Shown: positions 37,566 through 50,270 of the stretch, one piece after another | Numbering within the stretch: position 1 is the first letter of the stretch | Layout: each line of letters begins with the position of its first letter | Assembly: GCA_032718475.1 (NCBI GenBank) | Contig: JAUCBJ010008678.1 | Coordinates: 1-64,000 of the forward strand | Length of the DNA: 64,000 nucleotides | DNA from: Nemertoderma westbladi | Taxonomy: Eukaryota; Xenacoelomorpha; Nemertodermatida; Nemertodermatidae | Reading direction: 5' to 3' | Notes under the pieces: generated by a model | Told to the model about the DNA's origin: nothing | The model's database searches: none | Seen by the model: the letters and a program-made list of their open reading frames with translations, nothing else | Program-made: the position numbers and the translations under genes

Positions 37566-40300
37566 GACTACTTCTACCTAAGGTATATTCCTTCTCGGTC
37601 AGCTGGCCCGTCATTAGGACTACTTCTACCTAATGTAGATTGCTTCTCGGTCAGCTGACCCGTCATTAGGACTACTTCTACCTAAGGTATATTCCTTCTC
37701 GGTCAGCTGAACCGTCATTAGGACTACTTCTACCTAATGTAGATTCCTTCTCGGACAGCTGACCCGTCATTAGGACTACTTCTACCTAAGGTATATTCCT
37801 TCTCGGTCAGCTGGCCCGTCATTAGGACTACTTCTACCTAATGTAGATTCCTTCTCGGTCAGCTGACCCGTCATTAGGAGTACTTCTACCTAATGTAGAT
37901 TGCTTCTCGGTCAGCTGACCCGTCATTAGGACTACTTCTACCTAATGTAGATTCCTTCTCGGTCAGCTGACCCGTCATTAGGACTACTTCTACCTAATGT
38001 AGATTCCTTCTCGGTCAGCTGACCCGTCATTAGGACTACTTCTACCTAAGGTAGATTGCTTCTCGGTCAGCTGACCCGTCATTAGGACTACTTCTACCTA
38101 AGGTAGATTCCTTCTCGGTCAGCTGGCCCGTCATTAGGACTACTTCTACCTAATGTAGATTGCTTCTCGGTCAGCTGACCCGTCATTAGGACTACTTCTA
38201 CCTAATGTAGATTCCTTCTCGGTCAGCTGACCCGTCATTAGGACTACTTCTACCTAATGTAGATTCCTTCTCGGTCAGCTGACCCGTCATTAGGACTACT
38301 TCTACCTAATGTAGATTCCTTCTCGGTCAGCTGACCCGTCATTAGGACTACTTCTACCTAATGTAGATTGCTTCTCGGACAGCTGACCCGTCATTAGGAC
38401 TACTTCTACCTAATGTAGATTCCTTCTCGGTCAGCTGAACCGTCATTAGGACTACTTCTACCTAAGGTAGATTGCTTGTCGGTCAGCTGACCCGTCATTA
38501 GGACTACTTCTACCTAATGTAGATTCCTTCTCGGTCAGCTGAACCATCATTAGGACTACTTCTACCTAAGGTAGATTCCTTCTCGGTCAGCTGACCCGTC
38601 ATTAGGACTACTTCTACCTAAGGTAGATTCCTTCTCGGTCAGCTGACCCGTCATTAGGACTACTTCTACCTAAGGTATATTCCTTCTCGGTCAGCTGACC
38701 CGTCATTAGGACTACTTCTACCTAAGGTAGATTGCTTGTCGGTCAGCTGACCCGTCATTAGGACTACTTCTACCTAATGTAGATTCCTTCTCGGTCAGCT
38801 GAACCATCATTAGGACTACTTCTACCTAAGGTAGATTCCTTCTCGGTCAGCTGACCCGTCATTAGGACTACTTCTACCTAAGGTAGATTGCTTGTCGGTC
38901 AGCTGAACCGTCATTAGGACTACTTCTACCTAAGGTAGATTCCTTCTCGGTCAGCTGACCCGTCATTAGGACTACTTCTACCTAAGGTAGATTCCTTCTC
39001 GGTCAGCTGACCCGTCATTAGGACTACTTCTACCTAAGGTATATTCCCTCTCGGTCAGCTGACCCGTCATTAGGACTACTTCTACCTAAGGTAGATTGCT
39101 TGTCGGTCAGCTGACCCGTCATTAGGACTACTTCTACCTAATGTAGATTCCTTCTCGGTCAGCTGACCCGTCATTAGGACTACTTCTACCTAATGTAGAT
39201 TCCTTCTCGGTCAGCTGACCCGTCATTAGGACACTTCTACCTAAGGTAGATTCCTTCTCGGTCAGCTGACCCGTCATTAGGAATACTTCTACCTAATGTA
39301 GATTCCTTCTCGGTCAGCTGACCCGTCATTAGGACTACTTCTACCTAAGGTAGATTCCTTCTCGGTCAGCTGAACCGTCATTAGGACTACTTCTACCTAA
39401 GGTAGATTCCTTCTCGGTCAGCTGACCCGTCATTAGGATACTTCTACCTAATGTAGATTCCTTCTCGGTCAGCTGACCCGTCATTAGGACTACTTCTACC
39501 TAAGGTAGATTCCTTCTCGGTCAGCTGACCCGTCATTAGGACTACTTCTACCTAAGGTAGATTCCTTCTCGGTCAGCTGACCCGTCATTAGGACTACTTC
39601 TACCTAATGTAGATTCCTTCTCGGTCAGCTGAACCGTCATTAGGACTACTTCTACCTAAGGTAGATTCCTTCTCGGTCAGCTGACCCGTCATTAGGACTA
39701 CTTCTACCTAATGTAGATTCCTTCTCGGTCAGCTGACCCGTCATTAGGACTACTTCTACCTAAGGTAGATTCCTTCTCGGTCAGCTGACCGTCATTAGGA
39801 CTACTTCTACCTAAGGTAGATTCCTTCTCGGTCAGCTGACCCGTCATTAGGACTACTTCTACCTAATGTAGATTCCTTCTCGGTCAGCTGACCCGTCATT
39901 AGGACTACTTCTACCTAAGGTAGATTCCTTCTCGGTCAGCTGAACCGTCATTAGGACTACTTCTACCTAAGGTAGATTCCTTCTCGGTCAGCTGACCCAT
40001 CATTAGGACTACTTCTACCTAATGTAGATTCCTTCTCGGTCAGCTGAACCGTCATTAGGACTACTTCTACCTAAGGTAGATTCCTTCTCGGTCAGCTGAC
40101 CCGTCATTAGGACTACTTCTACCTAATGTAGATTCCTTCTCGGTCAGCTGACCCGCCATTAGGACTACTTCTACCTAAGGTAGATTTCTTCTCGGTCAGC
40201 TGAACCGTCATTAGGACTACTTCTACCTAAGGTAGATTCCTTCTCGGTCAGCTGACCCGTCATTAGGAATACTTCTACCTAATGTAGATTCCTTCTCGGT
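37566..40300. repeat. Block D, copy 2
   Basis: Repeats the block D markers: GGTATATTCC/AGCTGGCCCG (37566 on), GGAGTAC (37876), GAACCATC, TTCCCTCTCGG (39044) and GGACAC (39231). One unit is missing relative to copy 1, so the offset drops from 3,125 to 3,073. Own length changes are a lost base at about 39437 (AGGATAC) and a lost C at about 39789 (TGACCGTC). The end is gradual; units after about 40.3 kb no longer track copy 1. Confidence 0.75.
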
Positions 40301-40928
40301 CAGCTGACCCGTCATTAGGACTACTTCTACCTAAGGTAGATTCCTTCTCGGTCAGCTGAACCGTCATTAGGACTACTTCTACCTAAGGTAGATTGCTTCT
40401 CGGTCAGCTGACCCGTCATTAGGACTACTTCTACCTAATGTAGATTCCTACTCGGACAGCTGAACCGTCATTAGGACTACTTCTACCTAAGGTAGATTCC
40501 TTCTCGGTCAGCTGACCCGTCATTAGGACTACTTCTACCTAAGGTATATTCCTTCTCGGTCAGCTGAACCGTCATTAGGACTACTTCTACCTAAGGTAGA
40601 TTGCTTGTCGGTCAGCTGACCCGTCATTAGGACTACTTCTACCTAATGTAGATTCCTTCTCGGTCAGCTGAACCATCATTAGGACTACTTCTACCTAAGG
40701 TAGATTCCTTCTCGGTCAGCTGAACCGTCATTAGGACTACTTCTACCTAAGGTAGATTGCTTCTCGGACAGCTGACCCGTCATTAGGACTACTTCTACCT
40801 AAGATAGATTCCTTCTCGGTCAGCTGACCCGTCATTAGGACTACTTCTACCTAAGGTATATTCCTTCTCGGTCAGCTGAACCGTCATTAGGACTACTTCT
40901 ACCTAAGGTAGATTGCTTGTCGGTCAGC

Positions 40929-42956
40929 TGACCCGTCATTAGGACTACTTCTACCTAATGTAGATTCCTTCTCGGTCAGCTGAACCATCATTAGGACTAC
41001 TTCTACCTAAGGTAGATTCCTTCTCGGTCAGCTGACCCGTCATTAGGACTACTTCTACCTAAGGTATATTCCTTCTCGGACAGCTAACCCGTCATTAGGA
41101 CTACTTCTACCTAATGTAGATTGCTTCTAGGACAGCTGACCCGTCATTAGGACTACTTCTACCTAAGGTAGATTGCTTCTCGGTCAGCTGACCCGTCATT
41201 AGGACTACTTCTACCTAAGGTAGATTCCTTCTCGGTCAGCTGAACCGTCATTAGGACTACTTCTACCTAAGGTAGATTGCTTCTAGGACAGCTGACCCGT
41301 CATTAGGACTACTTCTACCTAAGGTAGATTGCTTGTCGGTCAGCTGAACCGTCATTAGGACTACTTCTACCTAAGGTAGATTGCTTCTCGGTCAGCTGAC
41401 CCGTCATTAGGACTACTTCTACCTAATGTAGATTCCTTCTCGGTCAGCTGACCCGTCATTAGGACTACTTCTACCTAATGTAGATTGCTTGTCGGTCAGC
41501 TGACCCGTCATTAGGAATACTTCTACCGAAGGTAGATTGCTTGTCGGTCAGCTGACCCGTCATTAGGACTACTTCTACCTAATGTAGATTCCTTCTCGGT
41601 CAGCTGAACCGTCATTAGGACTACTTCTACCTAATGTAGATTGCTTGTCGGTCAGCTGACCCGTCATTAGGACTACTTCTACCGAAGGTAGATTCCTTCT
41701 CGGACAGCTGACCCGTCATTAGGACTACTTCTACCTAATGTAGATTCCTTCTCGGACAGCTGACCCGTCATTAGGACTACTTCTACCTAATGTAGATTGC
41801 TTGTCGGTCAGCTGACCCGTCATTAGGACTACTTCTACCTAATGTAGATTCCTTCTCGGACAGCTGACCCGTCATTAGGACTACTTCTACCTAATGTAGA
41901 TTCCTTCTCGGACAGCTGACCCGTCATTAGGACTACTTCTACCTAATGTAGATTGCTTGTCGGTCAGCTGACCCGTCATTAGGACTACTTCTACCTAATG
42001 TAGATTCCTTCTCGGTCAGCTGGCCCGTCATTAGGACTACTTCTACCTAAGGTAGATTCCTTCTCGGTCAGCTGACCCGTCATTAGGACTACTTCTACCT
42101 AATGTAGATTGCTTCTCGGACAGCTAACCCGTCATTAGGACTACTTCTACCTAAGGTAGATTCCTTCTCGGTCAGCTGACCCGTCATTAGGACTACTTCT
42201 ACCGAAGGTAGATTCCTTCTCGGTCAGCTGACCCGTCATTAGGACTACTTCTACCTAATGTAGATTGCTTCTCGGTCAGCTGACCCGTCATTAGGACTAC
42301 TTCTACCTAATGTAGATTCCTTCTCGGTCAGCTGGCCCGTCATTAGGACTACTTCTACCTAAGGTAGATTCCTTCTCGGTCAGCTGACCAGTCATTAGGA
42401 CTACTTCTACCTAATGTAGATTGCTTCTCGGTCAGCTGACCCGTCATTAGGACTACTTCTACCTAATGTAGATTCCTTCTCGGTCAGCTGGCCCGTCATT
42501 AGGACTACTTCTACCTAAGGTAGATTCCTTCTCGGTCAGCTGACCAGTCATTAGGACTACTTCTACCTAAGGTAGATTCCTTCTCGGTCAGCTGACCAGT
42601 CATTAGGACTACTTCTACCTAAGGTAGATTCCTTCTCGGACAGCTGACCCGTCATTAGGACTACTTCTACCTAATGTAGATTCCTTCTCGGACAGCTGAC
42701 CCGTCATTAGGACTACTTCTACCTAATGTAGATTGCTTGTCGGTCAGCTGACCCGTCATTAGGACTACTTCTACCTAAGGTAGATTCCTTCTCGGTCAGC
42801 TGACCCGTCATTAGGACTACTTCTACCTAATGTAGATTCCTTCTCGGTCAGCTGACCCGTCATTAGGACTACTTCTACCTAATGTAGATTCCTTCTCGGT
42901 CAGCTGGCCCGTCATTAGGACTACTTCTACCTAAGGTAGATTCCTTCTCGGTCAGC
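40929..42956. repeat. Block E, copy 1 (39 units)
   Basis: Exactly 2,028 bp, immediately followed by copy 2. Markers are GAACCATC (40982), GGACAGCTAACCC (41077, 42117), CTAGGACAG, GGAATAC with TTCTACCGAAGG (41521), runs of CGGACAG with GCTTGTCGG, and AGCTGGCCCG units. A 6-unit repeat lies just before and into it: the string GAACCG, G39+G43, GAACCATC at 40566 recurs at 40878. Confidence 0.85.
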
Positions 42957-45140
42957 TGACCCGTCATTAGGACTACTTCTACCTAATGTAGATTCCTTCT
43001 CGGTCAGCTGAACCATCATTAGGACTACTTCTACCTAAGGTAGATTCCTTCTCGGTCAGCTGACCCGTCATTAGGACTACTTCTACCTAAGGTATATTCC
43101 TTCTCGGACAGCTAACCCGTCATTAGGACTACTTCTACCTAATGTAGATTGCTTCTAGGACAGCTGACCCGTCATTAGGACTACTTCTACCTAAGGTAGA
43201 TTGCTTCTCGGTCAGCTGACCCGTCATTAGGACTACTTCTACCTAAGGTATATTCCTTCTCGGACAGCTAACCCGTCATTAGGACTACTTCTACCTAATG
43301 TAGATTGCTTCTAGGACAGCTGACCCGTCATTAGGACTACTTCTACCTAAGGTAGATTGCTTCTCGGTCAGCTGACCCGTCATTAGGACTACTTCTACCT
43401 AAGGTATATTCCTTCTCGGTCAGCTGAACCGTCATTAGGACTACTTCTACCTAAGGTAGATTGCTTCTAGGACAGCTGACCCGTCATTAGGACTACTTCT
43501 ACCTAAGGTAGATTGCTTGTCGGTCAGCTGACCCGTCATTAGGACTACTTCTACCTAAGGTAGATTGCTTCTCGGTCAGCTGACCCGTCATTAGGACTAC
43601 TTCTACCTAATGTAGATTCCTTCTCGGTCAGCTGACCCGTCATTAGGACTACTTCTACCTAATGTAGATTGCTTGTCGGTCAGCTGACCCGTCATTAGGA
43701 ATACTTCTACCGAAGGTAGATTGCTTGTCGGTCAGCTGACCCGTCATTAGGACTACTTCTACCTAATGTAGATTCCTTCTCGGTCAGCTGAACCGTCATT
43801 AGGACTACTTCTACCTAATGTAGATTGCTTGTCGGTCAGCTGACCCGTCATTAGGACTACTTCTACCGAAGGTAGATTCCTTCTCGGACAGCTGACCCGT
43901 CATTAGGACTACTTCTACCTAATGTAGATTCCTTCTCGGACAGCTGACCCGTCATTAGGACTACTTCTACCTAATGTAGATTGCTTGTCGGTCAGCTGAC
44001 CCGTCATTAGGACTACTTCTACCTAATGTAGATTCCTTCTCGGACAGCTGACCCGTCATTAGGACTACTTCTACCTAATGTAGATTCCTTCTCGGACAGC
44101 TGACCCGTCATTAGGACTACTTCTACCTAATGTAGATTGCTTGTCGGTCAGCTGACCCGTCATTAGGACTACTTATACCTAATGTAGATTCCTTCTCGGT
44201 CAGCTGGCCCGTCATTAGGACTACTTCTACCTAAGGTAGATTCCTTCTCGGTCAGCTGACCCGTCATTAGGACTACTTCTACCTAATGTAGATTGCTTCT
44301 CGGACAGCTAACCCGTCATTAGGACTACTTCTACCTAAGGTAGATTCCTTCTCGGTCAGCTGACCCGTCATTAGGACTACTTCTACCGAAGGTAGATTCC
44401 TTCTCGGTCAGCTGACCCGTCATTAGGACTACTTCTACCTAATGTAGATTGCTTCTCGGTCAGCTGACCCGTCATTAGGACTACTTCTACCTAATGTAGA
44501 TTCCTTCTCGGTCAGCTGGCCCGTCATTAGGACTACTTCTACCTAAGGTAGATTCCTTCTCGGTCAGCTGACCAGTCATTAGGACTACTTCTACCTAATG
44601 TAGATTGCTTCTCGGTCAGCTGACCCGTCATTAGGACTACTTCTACCTAATGTAGATTCCTTCTCGGTCAGCTGGCCCGTCATTAGGACTACTTCTACCT
44701 AAGGTAGATTCCTTCTCGGTCAGCTGACCAGTCATTAGGACTACTTCTACCTAAGGTAGATTCCTTCTCGGTCAGCTGACCAGTCATTAGGACTACTTCT
44801 ACCTAAGGTAGATTCCTTCTCGGACAGCTGACCCGTCATTAGGACTACTTCTACCTAATGTAGATTCCTTCTCGGACAGCTGACCCGTCATTAGGACTAC
44901 TTCTACCTAATGTAGATTGCTTGTCGGTCAGCTGACCCGTCATTAGGACTACTTCTACCTAAGGTAGATTCCTTCTCGGTCAGCTGACCCGTCATTAGGA
45001 CTACTTCTACCTAATGTAGATTCCTTCTCGGTCAGCTGACCCGTCATTAGGACTACTTCTACCTAATGTAGATTCCTTCTCGGTCAGCTGGCCCGTCATT
45101 AGGACTACTTCTACCTAAGGTAGATTCCTTCTCGGTCAGC
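42957..45140. repeat. Block E, copy 2 (42 units)
   Basis: Exactly 2,184 bp, direct tandem copy of the preceding block. The three extra units come from a local duplication: 43113-43268 and 43269-43424 are the same three-unit string (GCTAACCC, CTAGGACAG, GGTATATTCC). After that, markers match at 2,184 (CCGAAGG at 43705, GCTAACCC at 44301). Private changes include ACTTATACC at about 44171. Confidence 0.85.
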
Positions 45141-48100
45141 TGACCCGTCATTAGGACTACTTCTACCTAATGTAGATTCCTTCTCGGTCAGCTGGCCCGT
45201 CATTAGGACTACTTCTACCTAATGTAGATTCCTTCTCGGTCAGCTGACCCGTCATTAGGACTACTTCTACCTAATGTAGATTCCTTCTCGGTCAGCTGGC
45301 CCGTCATTAGGACTACTTCTACCTAAGGTAGATTCCTTCTCGGTCAGCTGACCCGTCATTAGGACTACTTCTACCTAATGTAGATTCCTTCTCGGTCAGC
45401 TGGCCCGTCATTAGGACTACTTCTACCTAATGTAGATTCCTTCTCGGTCAGCTGACCCGTCATTAGGACTACTTCTACCTAATGTAGATTCCTTCTCGGT
45501 CAGATGACCCGTCATTAGGACTACTTCTACCTAAGGTAGATTCCTTCTCGGTCAGCTGGCCCGTCATTAGGACTACTTCTACCTAATGTAGATTCCTTCT
45601 CGGTCAGCTGACCCGTCATTAGGACTACTTCTACCTAATGTAGATTCCTTCTCGGTCAGATGACCCGTCATTAGGACTACTTCTACCTAAGGTAGATTCC
45701 TTCTCGGTCAGCTGACCCGTCATTAGGACTACTTCTACCTAATGTAGATTCCTTCTCGGTCAGCTGACCCGTCATTAGGACTACTTCTACCTAAGGTAGA
45801 TTCCTTCTAGGTCAGCTGACCCGTCATTAGGACTACTTCTACCTAATGTAGATTCCTTCTCGGTCAGCTGACCCGTCATTAGGAATACTTCTACCTAATG
45901 TAGATTGCTTCTCGGTCAGCTGAACCGTCATTAGGACACTTCTACCTAATGTAGATTGCTTGTCGGTCAGCTGACCCGTCATTAGGACTACTTCTACCTA
46001 ATGTAGATTCCTTCTCGGTCAGCTGACCCGTCATTAGGACTACTTCTACCTAATGTAGATTCCTTCTCGGTCAGCTGACCAGTCATTAGGACTACTTCTA
46101 CCTAAGGTAGATTGCTTGTCGGTCAGCTGACCCGTCATTAGGACTACTTCTACCTAATGTAGATTGCTTGTCGGTCAGCTGACCCGTCATTAGGACTACT
46201 TCTACCTAATGTAGATTCCTTCTCGGTCAGCTGACCCGTCATTAGGACTACTTCTACCTAATGTAGATTCCTTCTCGGTCAGCTGGCCCGTCATTAGGAC
46301 TACTTCTACCTAAGGTAGATTCCTTCTCGGACAGCTGACCCGTCATTAGGACTACTTCTACCTAATGTAGATTCCTTCTCGGTCAGCTGACCCGTCATTA
46401 GGACTACTTCTACCTAATGTAGATTGCTTGTCGGTCAGCTGACCCGTCATTAGGACTACTTCTACCTAATGTAGATTCCTTCTCGGTCAGCTGACCCGTC
46501 ATTAGGACTACTTCTACCTAATGTAGATTCCTTCTCGGTCAGCTGACCCGTCATTAGGACTACTTCTACCTAAGGTAGATTCCTTCTCGGTCAGCTGACC
46601 CGTCATTAGGACTACTTCTACCTAATGTAGATTCCTTCTCGGTCAGCTGACCCGTCATTAGGACTACTTCTACCTAATGTAGATTGCTTGTCGGTCAGCT
46701 GACCCGTCATTAGGAATACTTCTACCGAAGGTAGATTGCTTGTCGGTCAGCTGACCCGTCATTAGGACTACTTCTACCTAATGTAGATTCCTTCTCGGTC
46801 AGCTGACCCGTCATTAGGACTACTTCTACCTAAGGTAGATTGCTTCTCGGTCAGCTGACCCGTCATTAGGACTACTTCTACCTAATGTAGATTGCTTGTC
46901 GGTCAGCTGACCCGTCATTAGGACTACTTCTACCTAATGTAGATTCCTTCTCGGACAGCTGACCCGTCATTAGGACTACTTCTACCTAATGTAGATTCCT
47001 TCTCGGACAGCTGACCCGTCATTAGGACTACTTCTACCTAATGTAGATTGCTTGTCGGTCAGCTGACCCGTCATTAGGACTACTTCTACCTAATGTAGAT
47101 TCCTTCTCGGTCAGCTGGCCCGTCATTAGGACTACTTCTACCTAAGGTAGATTCCTTCTCGGTCAGCTGACCCGTCATTAGGACTACTTCTACCTAATGT
47201 AGATTGCTTCTCGGACAGCTAACACGTCATTAGGACTACTTCTACCTAAGGTAGATTCCTTCTCGGTCAGCTGACCCGTCATTAGGACTACTTCTACCTA
47301 ATGTAGATTCCTTCTCGGTCAGCTGACCCGTCATTAGGACTACTTCTACCTAATGTAGATTCCTTCTCAGTCAGCTGGCCCGTCATTAGGACTACTTCTA
47401 CCTAAGGTAGATTCCTCCTCGGTCAGCTGACCAGTCATTAGGACTACTTCTACCTAAGGTAGATTCCTTCTCGGTCAGCTGACCAGTCATTAGGACTACT
47501 TCTACCTAAGGTAGATTCCTTCTCGGACAGCTGACCCGTCATTAGGACTACTTCTACCTAAGGTAGATTCCTTCTCGGACAGCTGACCCGTCATTAGGAC
47601 TACTTCTACCTAATGTAGATTGCTTGTCGGTCAGCTGACCCGTCATTAGGACTACTTCTACCTAATGTAGATTCCTTCTCGGACAGCTGACCCGTCATTA
47701 GGACTACTTCTACCTAATGTAGATTCCTTCTCGGACAGCTGACCCGTCATTAGGACTACTTCTACCTAATGTAGATTGCTTGTCGGTCAGCTGACCCGTC
47801 ATTAGGACTACTTCTACCTAATGTAGATTCCTTCTCGGTCAGCTGACCCGTCATTAGGACTACTTCTACCTAATGTAGATTCCTTCTCGGTCAGCTGACC
47901 CGTCATTAGGACTACTTCTACCTAAGGTAGATTCCTTCTCGGTCAGCTGACCAGTCATTAGGACTACTTCTACCTAAGGTAGATTCCTTCTCGGACAGCT
48001 GACCCGTCATTAGGACTACTTCTACCTAAGGTAGATTCCTTCTCGGACAGCTGACCCGTCATTAGGACTACTTCTACCTAATGTAGATTCCTTCTCGGAC

Positions 48101-50270
48101 AGCTGACCCGTCATTAGGACTACTTCTACCTAATGTAGATTCCTTCTCGGTCAGCTGACCCGTCATTAGGACTACTTCTACCTAATGTAGATTGCTTCTC
48201 GGTCAGCTGACCCGTCATTAGGACTACTTCTACCTAAGGTAGATTCCTTCTCGGTCAGCTGACCCGTCATTAGGACTACTTCTACCTAAGGTAGATTGCT
48301 TGTCGGTCAGCTGACCCGTCATTAGGACTACTTCTACCGAAGGTAGATTCCTTCTCGGACAGCTGGCCCGTCATTAGGACTACTTCTACCTAAGGTAGAT
48401 TCCTTCTCGGACAGCTGGCCCATCATTAGGACTACTTCTACCTAAGGTAGATTCCTTCTCGGACAGCTGACCCGTCATTAGGACTACTTCTACCTAATGT
48501 AGATTCCTTCTCGGACAGCTGACCCGTCATTAGGACTACTTCTACCTAATGTAGATTGCTTGTCGGTCAGCTGACCCGTCATTAGGACTACTTCTACCTA
48601 AGGTAGATTCTTTCTCGGTCAGCTGACCCGTCATTAGGACTACTTCTACCGAAGGTAGATTCCTTCTCGGACAGCTGGCCCGTCATTAGGACTACTTCTA
48701 CCTAAGGTAGATTCCTTCTCGGACAGCTGGCCCGTCATTAGGACTACTTCTACCTAAGGTAGATTCCTTCTCGGACAGCTGACCCGTCATTAGGACTACT
48801 TCTACCTAATGTAGATTCCTTCTCGGACAGCTGACCCGTCATTAGGACTACTTCTACCTAATGTAGATTGCTTGTCGGTCAGCTGACCCGTCATTAGGAC
48901 TACTTCTACCTAAGGTAGATTCCTTCTCGGTCAGCTGACCCGTCATTAGGACTACTTCTACCTAATGTAGATTCCTTCTCGGTCAGCTGACCCGTCATTA
49001 GGACTACTTCTACCTAATGTAGATTCCTTCTCGGTCAGCTGGCCCGTCATTAGGACTACTTCTACCTAAGGTAGATTCCTTCTCGGACAGCTGACCCGTC
49101 ATTAGGACTACTTCTACCTAATGTAGATTCCTTCTCGGACAGCTGACCCGTCATTAGGACTACTTCTACCTAATGTAGATTGCTTGTCGGTCAGCTGACC
49201 CGTCATTAGGACTACTTCTACCTAATGTAGATTCCTTCTAGGTCAGCTGACCCGTCATTAGGACTACTTCTACCTAATGTAGATTCCTTCTCGGTCAGAT
49301 GACCCGTCATTAGGACTACTTCTACCTAATGTAGATTCCTTCTCAATCAGCTGACCCGTCATTAGGACTACTTCTACCTAATGTAGATTGCTTGTCGGTC
49401 AGCTGACCCGTCATTAGGACTACTTCTACCTAATGTAGATTCCTTCTCGGTCAGCTGACCCGTCATTAGGACTACTTCTACCTAATGTAGATTCCTTCTC
49501 GGTCAGCTGGCCCGTCATTAGGACTACTTCTACCTAAGGTAGATTCCTTCTCGGTCAGCTGACCCGTCATTAGGACTACTTCTACCTAATGTAGATTCCT
49601 TCTCGGTCAGCTGGCCCGTCATTAGGACTACTTCTACCTAATGTAGATTCCTTCCCGGTCAGCTGACCCGTCATTAGGACTACTTCTACCTAATGTAGAT
49701 TGCTTGTCGGACAGCTGACCCGTCATTAGGACTACTTCTACCTAATGTAGATTCCTTCTCGGTCAGCTGACCCGTCATTAGGACTACTTCTACCTAATGT
49801 AGATTGCTTGTCGGACAGCTGACCCGTCATTAGGACTACTTCTACCTAATGTAGATTGCTTGTCGGTCAGCTGACCCGTCATTAGGACTACTTCTACCTA
49901 ATGTAGATTGCTTGTCGGTCAGCTGACCCGTCATTAGGACTACTTCTACCTAATGTAGATTCCTTCTCGGTCAGCTGACCCGTCATTAGGACTACTTCTA
50001 CCTAATGTAGATTCCTTCTCGGTCAGCTGGCCCGTCATTAGGACTACTTCTACCTAAGGTAGATTCCTTCTCGGACAGCTGACCCGTCATTAGGACTACT
50101 TCTACCTAATGTAGATTCCTTCTCGGTCAGCTGACCCGTCATTAGGACTACTTCTACCTAATGTAGATTCCTTCTCGGTCAGCTGACCCGTCATTAGGAC
50201 TACTTCTACCTAAGGTAGATTCCTTCTCGGTCAGCTGACCCGTCATTAGGACTACTTCTACCTAATGTAG
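45141..50270. repeat. Array segment 7: G3, A48 and G39+G43 units
   Basis: AGCTGGCCCG, CGGACAG and GCTTGTCGG units are frequent. Around 46.68-47.25 kb the order resembles block E again (GGAATAC with CCGAAGG at 46720, offset 3,015 from 43705, the odd base due to a GGACAC deletion at about 45936); here GCTAACACG replaces GCTAACCCG. A six-unit repeat with CGGACAGCTGGCCC is at 48361 and 48673 (offset 312). Confidence 0.75.
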
